From Setaria digitata (Eukaryota > Nematoda > Chromadorea > Rhabditida > Setariidae), in NCBI GenBank assembly GCA_003640385.1, contig RCAB01000800.1, positions 1 to 18,544 of the forward strand: a stretch of 18,544 nucleotides of DNA, written 5' to 3'. Each line of letters opens with the position of its first letter. Position 1 is the stretch's first letter. Position numbers and translations under genes: made by a program. Shown here one piece after another: positions 9,212 through 18,544 of the stretch. Under the pieces are notes generated by a model. That model searched no databases and was not told the DNA's origin. It worked only from the letters and a program-made list of their open reading frames with translations.

Positions 9212-9316
9212 CTGTGTCAAAGGAATGGGAGAGGAAAAGAACAAAAAATGATTCTAAAATGACTGATAAGAATTTAAGCTTAGGAAAAGATTGATCTGAC
9301 CACTGACCACTCTCAC
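9212..9316 (-). other. Short 105-nt intron or outron before the start-codon exon
   Basis: On the minus strand it opens GCCG|GTGAGAGT and closes with a long pyrimidine-rich run (TTTTTTGTTCTTTTCC and onward) ending in GACACAG. Length, donor and acceptor all fit a small nematode cis-intron separating a 5' leader exon from the ATG exon. If the mRNA is trans-spliced at the same acceptor, this segment belongs to the outron instead. Confidence 0.45.
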
Positions 9317-9650
9317 CGGCCGGCAGAAACGGTCACTTATGGAAGTGAGGACATGGGGAGAGATTGAGCTTAGCACACAGAGTGATGACAAATGCATTCA
9401 GCCACAAGCAACTAATTGAATTTTCAAAATGCTCAGCTGATGAGAATGATAAGCACACAGAAGTGTAATGAGTTTGCTGAATATTAGTAATACTTGATAC
9501 TAGTAAGACCACTGCAAGCTCCTTATGCTCATTCTCGAGAATCTCATCAAGAATCTCGAGAATAATAAACAAATATCAGCGGAATCGAGAGTGGAAGGAA
9601 AGTGATGGCTTCTATTTGACATTTCCACCTCAGAGGAAACGTCTAAAGGG
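9317..9650 (-). promoter_or_regulatory. Probable 5' leader / promoter-proximal region of the unc-53 homologue
   Basis: This stretch is noticeably richer in G+C than its surroundings and sits directly upstream of the proposed short intron; it ends at the donor GGCCG|GTGAGAG. It has two overlapping minus-strand ORFs of about 80 codons (9333-9572 and 9500-9742). Neither resembles a known protein, and neither stays open into the ATG exon, so I read them as upstream ORFs or chance. It contains the perfect palindrome ATTCTCGAGAAT (9531-9542) and a near copy, GAATCTCGAGAAT (9551-9563), about 20 bp apart. Upstream on the minus strand is a TATA-like ATTATAAAAATAAAA around 9752-9766. The 5' boundary is a guess. 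Confidence 0.33.
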
Positions 9651-10263
9651 AAAAATTTCTGAATGATACAAACGAAATGTTTAACAAAATTTGTTTTTGT
9701 ACCGAAAAAAAGTTTTCTTGTCCCTTTTTTTGGCAAAACCATTTTATTCCTTTTATTTTTATAATGAGGCTTTACTTATCAGCATTGTTCAAAAAAGATT
9801 TCACAATTGCCTTTTCTTTGAAAATTTTGAAGCAATTAATGGTATTAAAACTTGAATTGTTTGAAAATTAAAGGATTGGAAAATTTTATATTATTTTTAA
9901 TATTCAATCATGTCAGCTTGGACAATGATTTATGCAGTATGTTTTGCATAAAAATATACATATCTTCTGATCTTTTGCATATCAGCTTGGGAAAATTCGT
10001 CTTTGTTTGACTGAAAATATAAATTCTGCGACTAAAGTATTGCTTAGTAATTCAATTTAGCTTTCAATTTAAAAGGAAATTTTCGAATTAAAAAAGGAAA
10101 TTTTTGGATTTAAAATATTAATTTTTCAACCTAAAATATAAACCAAAATACACTGTCATAGTCTCACTCAGTCCGTCTACACAAAATGAAAAATTTTTAG
10201 CTAAGTTTGTAGTTTAATTTCCAAACCGATAAGGAAAAATTGACATCTTTAAACTTATTAAAA

Positions 10264-10336
10264 AGTATAATAGCAGTTATTTTATGCATATTTTAAATAT
10301 ATTCAAGAAACGCATAAAAAAATAACTGCCATTATA
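10264..10336. repeat. Imperfect hairpin-forming inverted repeat
   Basis: The left arm 10266-10287 (TATAATAGCAGTTATTTT and ATGC) pairs with the right arm 10312-10336 (GCATA, then TAACTGCCATTATA). There is one mismatch and a three-base bulge, and the loop is about 24 nt. The single mismatch is A:C on the + strand but a G:U wobble on the minus strand, so a minus-strand transcript folds better. Confidence 0.8.
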
Positions 10337-10567
10337 GTTTACTTCAATTCTGAGACTTAAATTAGAAATTTTTCAACCTAAAACATTAATCTAAATAGTA
10401 CCAGACTAATGTTTCGACTTAATCCACAAATCTCAGTTATTATTTTTGTTCTTAAAAAATTTCATTTCAGTTGTTGACATATTTAGTTATTTAATTTAAT
10501 TACTTAAAAAATACACACGTACATAACAATGTTAAATGATTAAATTTTTTTTTAATTAGATATATTC

Positions 10568-10830
10568 CAATAGATGGGTGGTGGTTATTTCAGCTGTCTC
10601 TCCTAGTACGGCCTGGCTTGGCTCATCTTGTATCTCAGATACCTTGCCCTAATCAGCTAGTCTAGTCTCTCTAGTCACTCGTTAATTTAACAGCATTTCT
10701 TACTAATTACTGGCAAAGATTCTCCCGCAATCGAATGGAGAGCATTTCCCGACCTGAATGAATGGCAGCAACAAAGCCAAATCTTTCTTCAGCCTTGAAA
10801 TAGACACAACGCTTAATCTAGTTCACTTCC
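10568..10830. promoter_or_regulatory. G+C-enriched island of unknown role
   Basis: It stands out from the surrounding A+T-rich DNA by a visibly balanced base composition and several short repeats of CTAGT (around 10656-10680). Open frames exist on both strands: + strand from about 10555 to 10661, and minus strand from about 10815 down to 10706 (including KAEERFGFVAAIHSGREM). Neither has a convincing splice context or a known motif. It could be an enhancer or promoter, an alternative first exon, or part of a non-coding RNA. Confidence 0.2.
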
Positions 10831-11424
10831 GTTTTTAATTTAATCCTCAATTTTCCACACACATATTTCAAATAACTCATTTGGAAGTCAGTCAATGAAA
10901 TATTTTGTTGTTGCTAATTACAACAATTTCCTTAATTTAATTACCTTGCTTGATACTAACTGCTCCAAATGCCTGCGATTTGGAAAAAGCAATTCGTCAA
11001 AAAAAATCCAATTTTTCAGACACTTTTTTTCTCAACATTTTTTTCTCTTTTTCTTCGTTCTGTGCTAATATAACTATATTATTTTTGTCTAACAAATACC
11101 ATTTTCTGTGGAAATTTAGAAATTTTTTTCATGCTAAAATTTTTAATTCCGAAAAAATTACTGAAAATTTCGATTTAGTTATTATTGTAGTATCGAAAAA
11201 TTTGTCACTTTTGCAACCTACTTCCTGGTCCAATTATCTAAAATCATAGTTCTAATTATCTAAAAGTTATAATAACGTTTTACTATTAGTCAATACCACC
11301 ATTAGCAACAAAAATGATTTCAGCTAACTAAGTAAATAAATTGAAGAAGCAAAATTCCTTATCACAGACTATAAATAAAGTTTGTCAAAAAAATATATAA
11401 AAAGAGGAGAAAACAAGAAAAATA

Positions 11425-11450
11425 GCGGCTGAAAATTAGTTTGCAAATTC
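11425..11450. repeat. Direct repeat, copy 1 (copy 2 at 11672-11697)
   Basis: GCGGCTGAAAATTAGTTTG followed by CAAATTC recurs 247 bp downstream with one substitution. It is a 26-bp near-identical pair of unknown origin. Confidence 0.9.
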
Positions 11451-11671
11451 TTTTCAATTTTTGATAAACTTAAAAAATTCCTTCAAGTAAGTAATTTTTA
11501 GAGACTCGAGAAATTTTTCAAGGCGAAATTAGAAATTCATTTAATCGAAATTTCCGTGAATGGAAATTTTTCCCTTTTAAATTGGAATGTTTGCCTATAA
11601 TCAATTTTGTAATACTTTCTGGGTACATAAGCACTTAAGAATGAATAAATTGACAGCTGTTCCATTTTGTT

Positions 11672-11697
11672 GCGGCTGAAAATTAGTTTGTAAATTC
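11672..11697. repeat. Direct repeat, copy 2
   Basis: It matches 11425-11450 at 25 of 26 positions, with T in place of C in the last third. The pair may mark a local duplication or a decayed repeat unit. Confidence 0.9.
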
Positions 11698-13722
11698 CAA
11701 AGAATTAATTAGAAACATTGCAATTAAATGAATTATACTTCGTCTTTTTTTCAATTAAGGTGCACTTCTGATAAAAACTATTACTTGAAATGATGTTATT
11801 TAGTTCATTTTAAACTAATGCATTAGTTAGATGAAAAAAAAAACGAATTAAATAGTACAAAACAAGAAATTTTTGAAAAATTTCAAGAATGAATATAAAA
11901 TTCCAAGTATTTTTGAAAAGAAATAGCGATAAAGAAAATGAAAAACTGCTTAATAAAATTTTTCATTGAAAAAACTACAGCGAAAAATATTAACAGACAG
12001 TGGCTAAAATTTTTCAATTGGAAAATTTAACCTTTTGATATCAATAAATGGACAATTTGAAATGAAACGGCGCATATTTCAAAGTTGCATGAACCGCAGG
12101 TTTCAATTTTGTTTACCTTCACGACTTCTTTTCATGACATCTAATTTTTTAAGTTTCAATTTGACTACATATTTAACTTCCTATTTACGAATCAGGTAAT
12201 TATGATAAATGGATTAAAATGGATTAAATTGTCTTACTCTTAAATATTTTTCAAAACATATATGCAGATGATATGTGGTTTTAAAAAATTTTGCTTGTCT
12301 TGAAAAAAGATGAAAGTTAAATTTCAAAAAACATGGAAATTTTTTCCATTTAATGACATTTAATAAAATTTCCGAAATTTAAAAAAAAACTTTAACTTTT
12401 CGAAATTTGTTCCTTTCTATATTTTCAAAATCTGGCTAACATTTAGTAATATATCATTAAAATAATTCTGATTATAAAAAGAAATTGCAAGCAATATTAG
12501 ATTCATTTATTTCCTACGCAAAAGAAAATAATAATTTTAGGTTTATTCCTTTTTTTTCTTGTTAAATTTCGATCAAATATTTTTACTTTTTTGTTAAGTA
12601 AAGAAAATCTAGTAATAATTAAATAACTTGCTAACATTTTAAGAAGCAAGAACTTTTTATTTTTAGGAAAAGATGAAAAATAGAGTTAAAAATCGGAAAA
12701 AAAAACTTAAAATGACTAATACGAATAAGCAAAAATTTTAGTAATTTGATATAAGTAAACCAAGCAATTCTCCGGAATCTGCGAATAAGCTACTAAAAAG
12801 CTCATTTAGTTTCGGGGAAAATAAGGAAAATCGGAAGAGTGGAGTAAAAAAAGGGAAGGAAATTTGGTATAAATCATTTTACTCAAATTTCAAATATTTC
12901 TCCATTTCGGACATATTTACATTAGCTATTCTGCTTTCCCCTGGGTGCTTTTATCCAAAAATTTCACTGTCACAATAACAAACTCGTCCACTAATATCAC
13001 AAATATTAGTCTAAATATGCAAGAAAATTAATGATTTTTCACAAAGTTTGATTTTAAAACAAAATTCGAATTCCAGGAGGAAGAAAAATAAAATGAAATT
13101 TGATTGGAGTAGATTTAAATTAGTTCTGCAACAGTTATTTCTATGAATAAAAAGTGTGATTAATTAATTTCTGCAATAAGACAAATGATAAATTTTAATA
13201 TTTAAAGATATTAAATAGCGATTCTATGCCTTTTACACAACAAGCCCTAATCAGACTAGCAGTTGATAGCACTAACTTATATCTTAAGGTAAAGAGATAG
13301 AATGAAGATATCAATTACATTCAATATCAATTTACTGAACAATTTATCAAATTTCAAATTATCCTTGAAAATCAAATGTACCGCTACAAGTGTTTACGAT
13401 ATGTTATTTTAATCGCAACGAAAACGAAAAAACGAAAAGTATTTAAAATTATAAAATAAAAGTCCTCAAAAAAATTATTGAGCTACGGTTCCCAATTGAT
13501 ATTTTAAAACAATTAAATGCAAGAAGGTAAAAATTTATTCGGTGAAATGCCTGCAGTTTTTTCTTTTTGTAATTCTAACTAATTTTTTAAAAGTTTTATG
13601 TAACCAACCGGTATTAATTCTCGATTTGAAGTTGGTGCCATTGGATTTATTTGTGCCTCTTTTAAGAAGTCATCTTTGTTGAGACTGTGATTCCTTTGCT
13701 AAAATCCATTTTGTGTTTGGAT

Positions 13723-13742
13723 CACTTTGAAATTTCAAAGTG
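13723..13742. repeat. 20-nt perfect palindrome
   Basis: CACTTTGAAATTTCAAAGTG is its own reverse complement, with no spacer. It could be a dimeric protein-binding site or chance. Confidence 0.95.
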
Positions 13743-14860
13743 CCTAAAATTTTACAAATTAGTCAAAGAGAAGACTGAAAAACCTGGAATTTTCATCGAA
13801 AAAAAATAATAAGGAAAAAAGAGAGAAACAAGAAAATGGTCGATCGTAACTGAAAACTTGGAAATTCAAGAAAAAAACTCAAGCTAAAACTAAATAAACT
13901 AATTCAGACAAATCGATCGGCAAAAATTTGGGTATTCTTAGAAAAAAGATAGAAAAGTAGGAAAAATAAAAATCTAAAAAAGAAAATACGTGAAATTTAC
14001 GAAATGAAGCAATTGTGGTTGGAAAAGCAAGAAAGAAAAGATTTAGTAAAAAAAGTAATAATACAGAAGTAAAAAAAATAAAATTATTCAAAATTAAATA
14101 TGCAACAGGTATTTTTGGGAGAAAAACGACAGAATAAAACTAGTTAATCACCTAACAAAAAATTACAATAAGAAGGAAGCGGAAAAATAAAAATGGAAAT
14201 AAAGAATTAATTCTAAATTAAATGACTAACAATTCTTGCATAGATGAAATGAAAGGAACGGAAAAATTAAAAACAAAAAAGTTATGAAAATCACTATTAA
14301 AAAGATAAGTCTTGATAAGAGTATAAATTCTAAATTTAATAAAAAAAAAATTTCTTCCCTAGAATTTGACCGAAATCATTGCTTGAACAAGTAATGCATT
14401 TTCAAAATGGGCCTAATTGTTTCGAGAAAATGCGAATCAATCATCAGTTTCAGTCTTGCTCAACCATGTTAGAGAGAGCTCACAATTTTTGGCTATTTTT
14501 AGAAGACTACCATCGGGAAAATAGTCTATTAACTGTTTGACAAATTGTTTTTAGGAACCTTAGAGTGTTAAATGGATCGCATTGATAACCTAAGCCTAAA
14601 ACCAAACAAATCTAATAAAAAAGAAAAATATAAAAAATATTTCAGTTCTTTTCATCTTCTCATATTTTATAACATTTTCATATAACATCATATTCTTACT
14701 ATGTTCTATTTCACTTTCTTTTTTTTGATTTTTGAAAACTGATTAATTAAAAATATATTCCAATTTCAACATCTTAATATTAATTTCCTCACTTTATTTA
14801 GTTTTTTCTTTGTTTTTTCCAATTCTTCCCTTTTCTATTTTCAGCAAAAACATTATATAC

Positions 14861-14955
14861 ACATATATATATATATATATATTTTATATAGAGTGTTAAA
14901 TTATATATACATATGTATATGTATATAATGTTTATATATATATAATTGCAAAAAA

Positions 14956-14988
<33 letters not shown>

Positions 14989-14992
14989 NNNN

Positions 14993-15032
<40 letters not shown>

Positions 15033-15180
15033 ATGTTTATATATATATATATAATTGCAAAAAAAAAATTATATATATATATAAAATATATACATATATA
15101 TATATATATGTATATAATGTTTATATATATATATATAATTGCAAAAAAAAAATTATATATATATAAATTATATATTAATT

Positions 15181-15223
<43 letters not shown>

Positions 15224-15360
15224 CAAATAAAATTAATAAAAATATATAGCAAATATATATATATATACTATATATATATAGTTTATAAAAATATATATAT
15301 ATATATGTATATATAAAAAATTTATATGTACATATATATATATGTATAAACAAATATGTA
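14861..15360. repeat. TA-rich minisatellite with three copies of a 50-bp core and an assembly gap
   Basis: Cores beginning GTATATAATGTTTA occur at 14921, 15026 and 15110, each followed by TA repeats, ATAATTGC, ten A residues and TTATATA. The spacings are 105 and 84 bp. Long TA runs separate them. Four N bases (14989-14992) interrupt the first spacer, so the copy number in the real chromosome may differ. The long ORFs on both strands here (Tyr/Ile repeats) are artefacts of the repeat. Confidence 0.93.
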
Positions 15361-18300
15361 TGTGCGCTTGTTTAAGAAAAGCAAATAAAATTAACATTTT
15401 TTTGTTTTTCCTTCCCATTAAATAAAAAAAAAATAAATAAATTTTTCGACGATACCGTCCATATATTTTTATTTGCAATTTTATGCATTTGAATAAAAGT
15501 CAAAACTTCCGGAAGAAGTAAAGGAAAAAAATTTTTTACAATTAATTACTTTCTTTCTTTCTCGAAAATGTCCTTTTCATTTGCTTTTTCACATTTATTC
15601 CTTATCTTTTCTTGTCTATCAACAGTCAAATTGATTAGCGATATTGGAATACAATGTTTGGTTACAAAACGGCCCAACTATTTTCTATTTTCACTGATTA
15701 ATTGATTAAACGGTTCATGACATCCGAGGCTATCAATTGTTATCGTTATATAGGTAGAAATAAATGTAGGTAGAAAGTACCATGTAAAAGAAACTTGGAT
15801 AAACATATATAAGTAATAAAATCAAATTAAGAGTCATCCACAAAGAAAAAGAGAATTCAGATAATGCTTTGAAAATCGTAAGCAATGCATATAAGTAATT
15901 ACTTTGATATCATATCGTCAAATAAGAATCATTAATTTTGGGATTTTTTCACGAATGATTGATGTAAAAATATGACCAAATTCTTCCAACTAATCGATTT
16001 TTTTAAAATCATTTTACTTCGGCTCCTTTTTTCTCGCGGATTTAACTTATTTTGTCCTGAAAGTGAGATGATTAACAGATTTCCGTAATTTAGAAAAGCC
16101 AATCGTGTTTAAAAGAACTAAGTAATAAATTTTGTGAAATAATCTTAATCTTTCGCAAAAAAAATTAAAGCCTGTGCTTCAATACCAAGACAATATTCGT
16201 AGAAGTTTTCGCAATTTCCACTGAAAAGTAAGAAAAAACGAAGAAAAAACTTAAAAAGGAAAAAGTAGGGTAGAATTGACATTGGAAGAAAAGGAAACAA
16301 AAAGTATTTGTACGTTCTTTGGGCTTTTTTTTCAATATCCAACAGCGATCAAAATTTTAGTGAAATTTTACGCTCCTTTAAAATGAATAAAAAATTTGTA
16401 ATTGGCTAAGTTAATTTTTTCTTTTCTCTTCTTTTTTTTTAAACTATATTGCTTATTTAAAGAAGTTGAGCAAGAAATCAAAAATTATTTCGGAAATTGA
16501 AGAAATGATAAATAAATATTTTATTCTACTTATTTCGTTCAAATTTAATAAATTTTGGAAGAGAAACTGATGATAGTTAATGATTTTTTATTCTTAAAAT
16601 AAAAAAAAAGAGACAATTTCTATATCAATACCACTCATGAACTTGTAAGGCTTGCTTTTAATATAAATAAAGGATGATTTTTTTCTTGTTTTTTAAAAAA
16701 TTACCAAAATTCAATTCTTAAGCTTAATTTAACCAAGAAAAACTAATTAAAATCACTTTCTGGCCAATTTCATTAGGTAATGGATTTTGATTTACTAAAG
16801 TAATTTTGAACGAAAATGGAAAATGTTTGAAATACGAATTAGCCAAAATAAAACATTTTTAGGTATTTAGCAATTTTAAATTTTGATGAGAGTAAAAAAT
16901 TTTAACGAGACATTAAATTTTTAACCTCACGAGAAAAAAAAAGAAGGCAATATAAAAAATGTACCCTAATTACCGAATTTTAATTTTATGAATGAAAAAG
17001 CATGGTATTTCGAAAGATCGATTTTCAAAGTATCAATATATCTAGATATCGATATGATATAAATGAAAAGAGTGTGGAAATAGGTACCGATGGGAATTTT
17101 ATTTGCCGGAACGAATCAAAAAAAAAGAAGTGAAAACTTTCCTTTGTGATATATATGTTTGTCCTTTTCTCTCCTTATTTCTTTTTTTTGTTGAAAAAAT
17201 TCGTTGTTTAAAGTTTTTTTTTCTTTTTTAAACAAATCTTGGGATGATAAATTGAAAGTTCATTGCTTATCAAAATTATCAAAGCTTTTATAGTCTCCGA
17301 TTGTCAAGATATCAAATATTCCAAGATTATTTGGCATGTTTAATGCGTTACTTTTATCATATCTTAAGCCAGTTATATTTGCACATAAGAAGTACATATA
17401 TTGATATAAGCAAAAATATTAGTTCGAAAATAGCAAATAAAAAATTTAGCTTTTGATGACGACGAAAAAATTCATACAAAACAAAAATTTAATTTAATTT
17501 GGTGAAATTTCTAATAGATTTTTGAACGAAATGCTATTATTTACCAAACCTGTGCATGGGTTGAATAGAAAGTGATATGTTTCTCTTCCGAAAAGGAATG
17601 GCGATATTGAACTATAAGCTTTGTAGATAGATTAGGTGATAACTTAAAGGAAATTTTGGTGATATCCAGGGCCAAAGAAATTTAATAAAAAAGAGTTATT
17701 AAAATACGGAGTGATGAATTCATTTGATAAATTGCGTGAAGGGTTATTCGAATTTGAAATATCGCAATCAAAATAGTTAATTCATTTGTGAAAAATTTTT
17801 CTGAACAAAAATTAGCAGTAGAACTAGCTAATGTAAAATTATAGAGAAATCAATCTAACATATTTAAACTTATATTCCATTGCAACTGAACTTTATTGCT
17901 AAGACTCAATTAAATTATGATCAAATTGCAATTAAATTTTTATTATCCTATCGTTTAACCCTTCTTCCTCTTCCCCTTATAGTAAAGGAAGCTTTATGCA
18001 AATGAAAATGATTAATTAAACTAATTAGTAAGTTACAAACATGAATGGCCAAGTAAACAATTGCATAATTAATAAACGAAACTTCCGATAAATGGAGGAA
18101 CTGACGGAAGGTGGGCAGAAAAAAAATAAATTCAACTAAAGAAAAAAAAATCATTTGCTGCATTTTACTTTTTTTACCAAATTTTCCCGTGATAAATTTG
18201 TTCTTGGGACCTAGTTTTATCTGACTATTTCTATATCACTAATGAAAACTAAAAAAGGAAAGAAATTGGAGGGAATGCCTTTTGCCGGTTGATCATTTAT

Positions 18301-18544
18301 ACTTTTTATGATACCAGGTTTTTATCAGGCAAATTTCACGATCTCAGAGGCATCAGTCCCTAGTTCGCATTTGGAAGCTGTTCTATTTATGTACTGCACA
18401 GCAAAAATGAAAAACTTGACATAAACAACAAGAAAAAAAAAAACAAAATAAAAAGGAAATTTTTTACAATTTAAATTTTTACATCCCAACTTTAGTTATT
18501 CTAATAATTCTAGCTTATAAGGTTCGCTTCTATTAGCAGTCCTA

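Larger units (their letters stand above)
9651..18544. other. Long region with no identifiable gene (upstream or 5' intronic)
   Basis: I read this for exons on both strands and found no recognisable protein. Open frames at 9677-9871, 10950-11249, 13879-14091, 16145-16342 and 17948-18163 are low-complexity and consistent with chance. The stretches 11700-12740, 13000-13600, 13760-14340, 15490-16600 and 16600-18280 hold only A+T-rich sequence with homopolymer runs. Notable items are listed separately. The region could be intergenic sequence upstream of the unc-53 homologue or a giant intron reaching an upstream promoter. Confidence 0.5.

Noticed and set aside
10944..10975. Minus-strand exon-like segment ending AGCAAG|GTAATT, considered as an alternative first exon for unc-53.
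   Set aside because: There is no ATG in the phase that would join exon 2, and the exon would be only about 28 nt. It would need cDNA evidence.
14370..14540. Open + strand frame containing CSTMLERAHNFWLFLEDYHR, with an acceptor-like TTTCAG inside.
   Set aside because: 56 codons is common by chance here, no family is recognisable, and there is no clear donor.
14946..15230. Long Tyr/Ile-repeat ORFs on both strands.
   Set aside because: They are translations of TA repeats and one runs through N bases.
17548..17690. Minus-strand frame ending FYSTHAQVW next to a GTAAATAA donor-like site.
   Set aside because: About 46 codons, no start, weak donor and no recognisable similarity.
18329..18424. Possible + strand terminal exon after a TTTTTATCAG acceptor (begins ANFTISEASVP).
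   Set aside because: 32 codons only, with no upstream exon or polyadenylation signal tied to it; the minus strand is open there too.

Overview
This is a strongly A+T-rich eukaryotic sequence, by eye roughly three quarters A+T. It has long non-coding stretches, many homopolymer runs, TA and TTA microsatellites, and splice acceptors of the compact TTTTCAG type with GTAAGT donors. Together these suggest a nematode, most plausibly an A+T-rich parasitic lineage such as a spirurid or filarial worm; that lineage guess is inference only. There is no sign of bacterial operons, phage, CRISPR or rRNA.

One gene can be recognised. The minus strand carries the 5' portion of a neuron navigator / UNC-53 homologue. 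From high to low coordinate it comprises: a probable 5' leader (about 9317-9650); a short 105-nt intron or outron (9212-9316); a first coding exon with the start codon at 9187 (9122-9187); a 3.0-kb intron; an exon encoding the start of the calponin-homology (CH) domain (5975-6089); a 1.9-kb intron; and a third exon continuing that domain (about 3964-4028). The phases agree: 0 into exon 2 and 1 into exon 3, with 0 out of exon 3 if the proposed donor is right. About 82 codons are visible. The rest of the CH domain, the Ser-rich middle region, the coiled coils and the C-terminal AAA ATPase must lie beyond position 1, so the intron leaving the window is at least 3.9 kb.

Intron 2 holds a decayed fragment that resembles the N-terminal region of a Tc1/mariner transposase, with a 33-nt inverted repeat, and a TA array ending in a 32-nt perfect palindrome. 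Intron 1 holds a long TTA microsatellite and one unassigned 82-codon ORF. From about 9650 to 18544 I find no gene I can name. The region holds a hairpin near 10.3 kb, a locally G+C-rich island near 10.6-10.8 kb, direct repeats near 11.4-11.7 kb, and a TA-rich minisatellite with a four-base assembly gap near 14.9-15.4 kb. It may be upstream regulatory sequence or part of a very long 5' intron of the same gene.

The most notable observations are a duplicated splice donor at the end of coding exon 1 that would add or remove 12 residues in frame just before the CH domain, the weak donor of exon 3, and the inverted-repeat structures in non-coding sequence. I did not find a convincing undescribed system.
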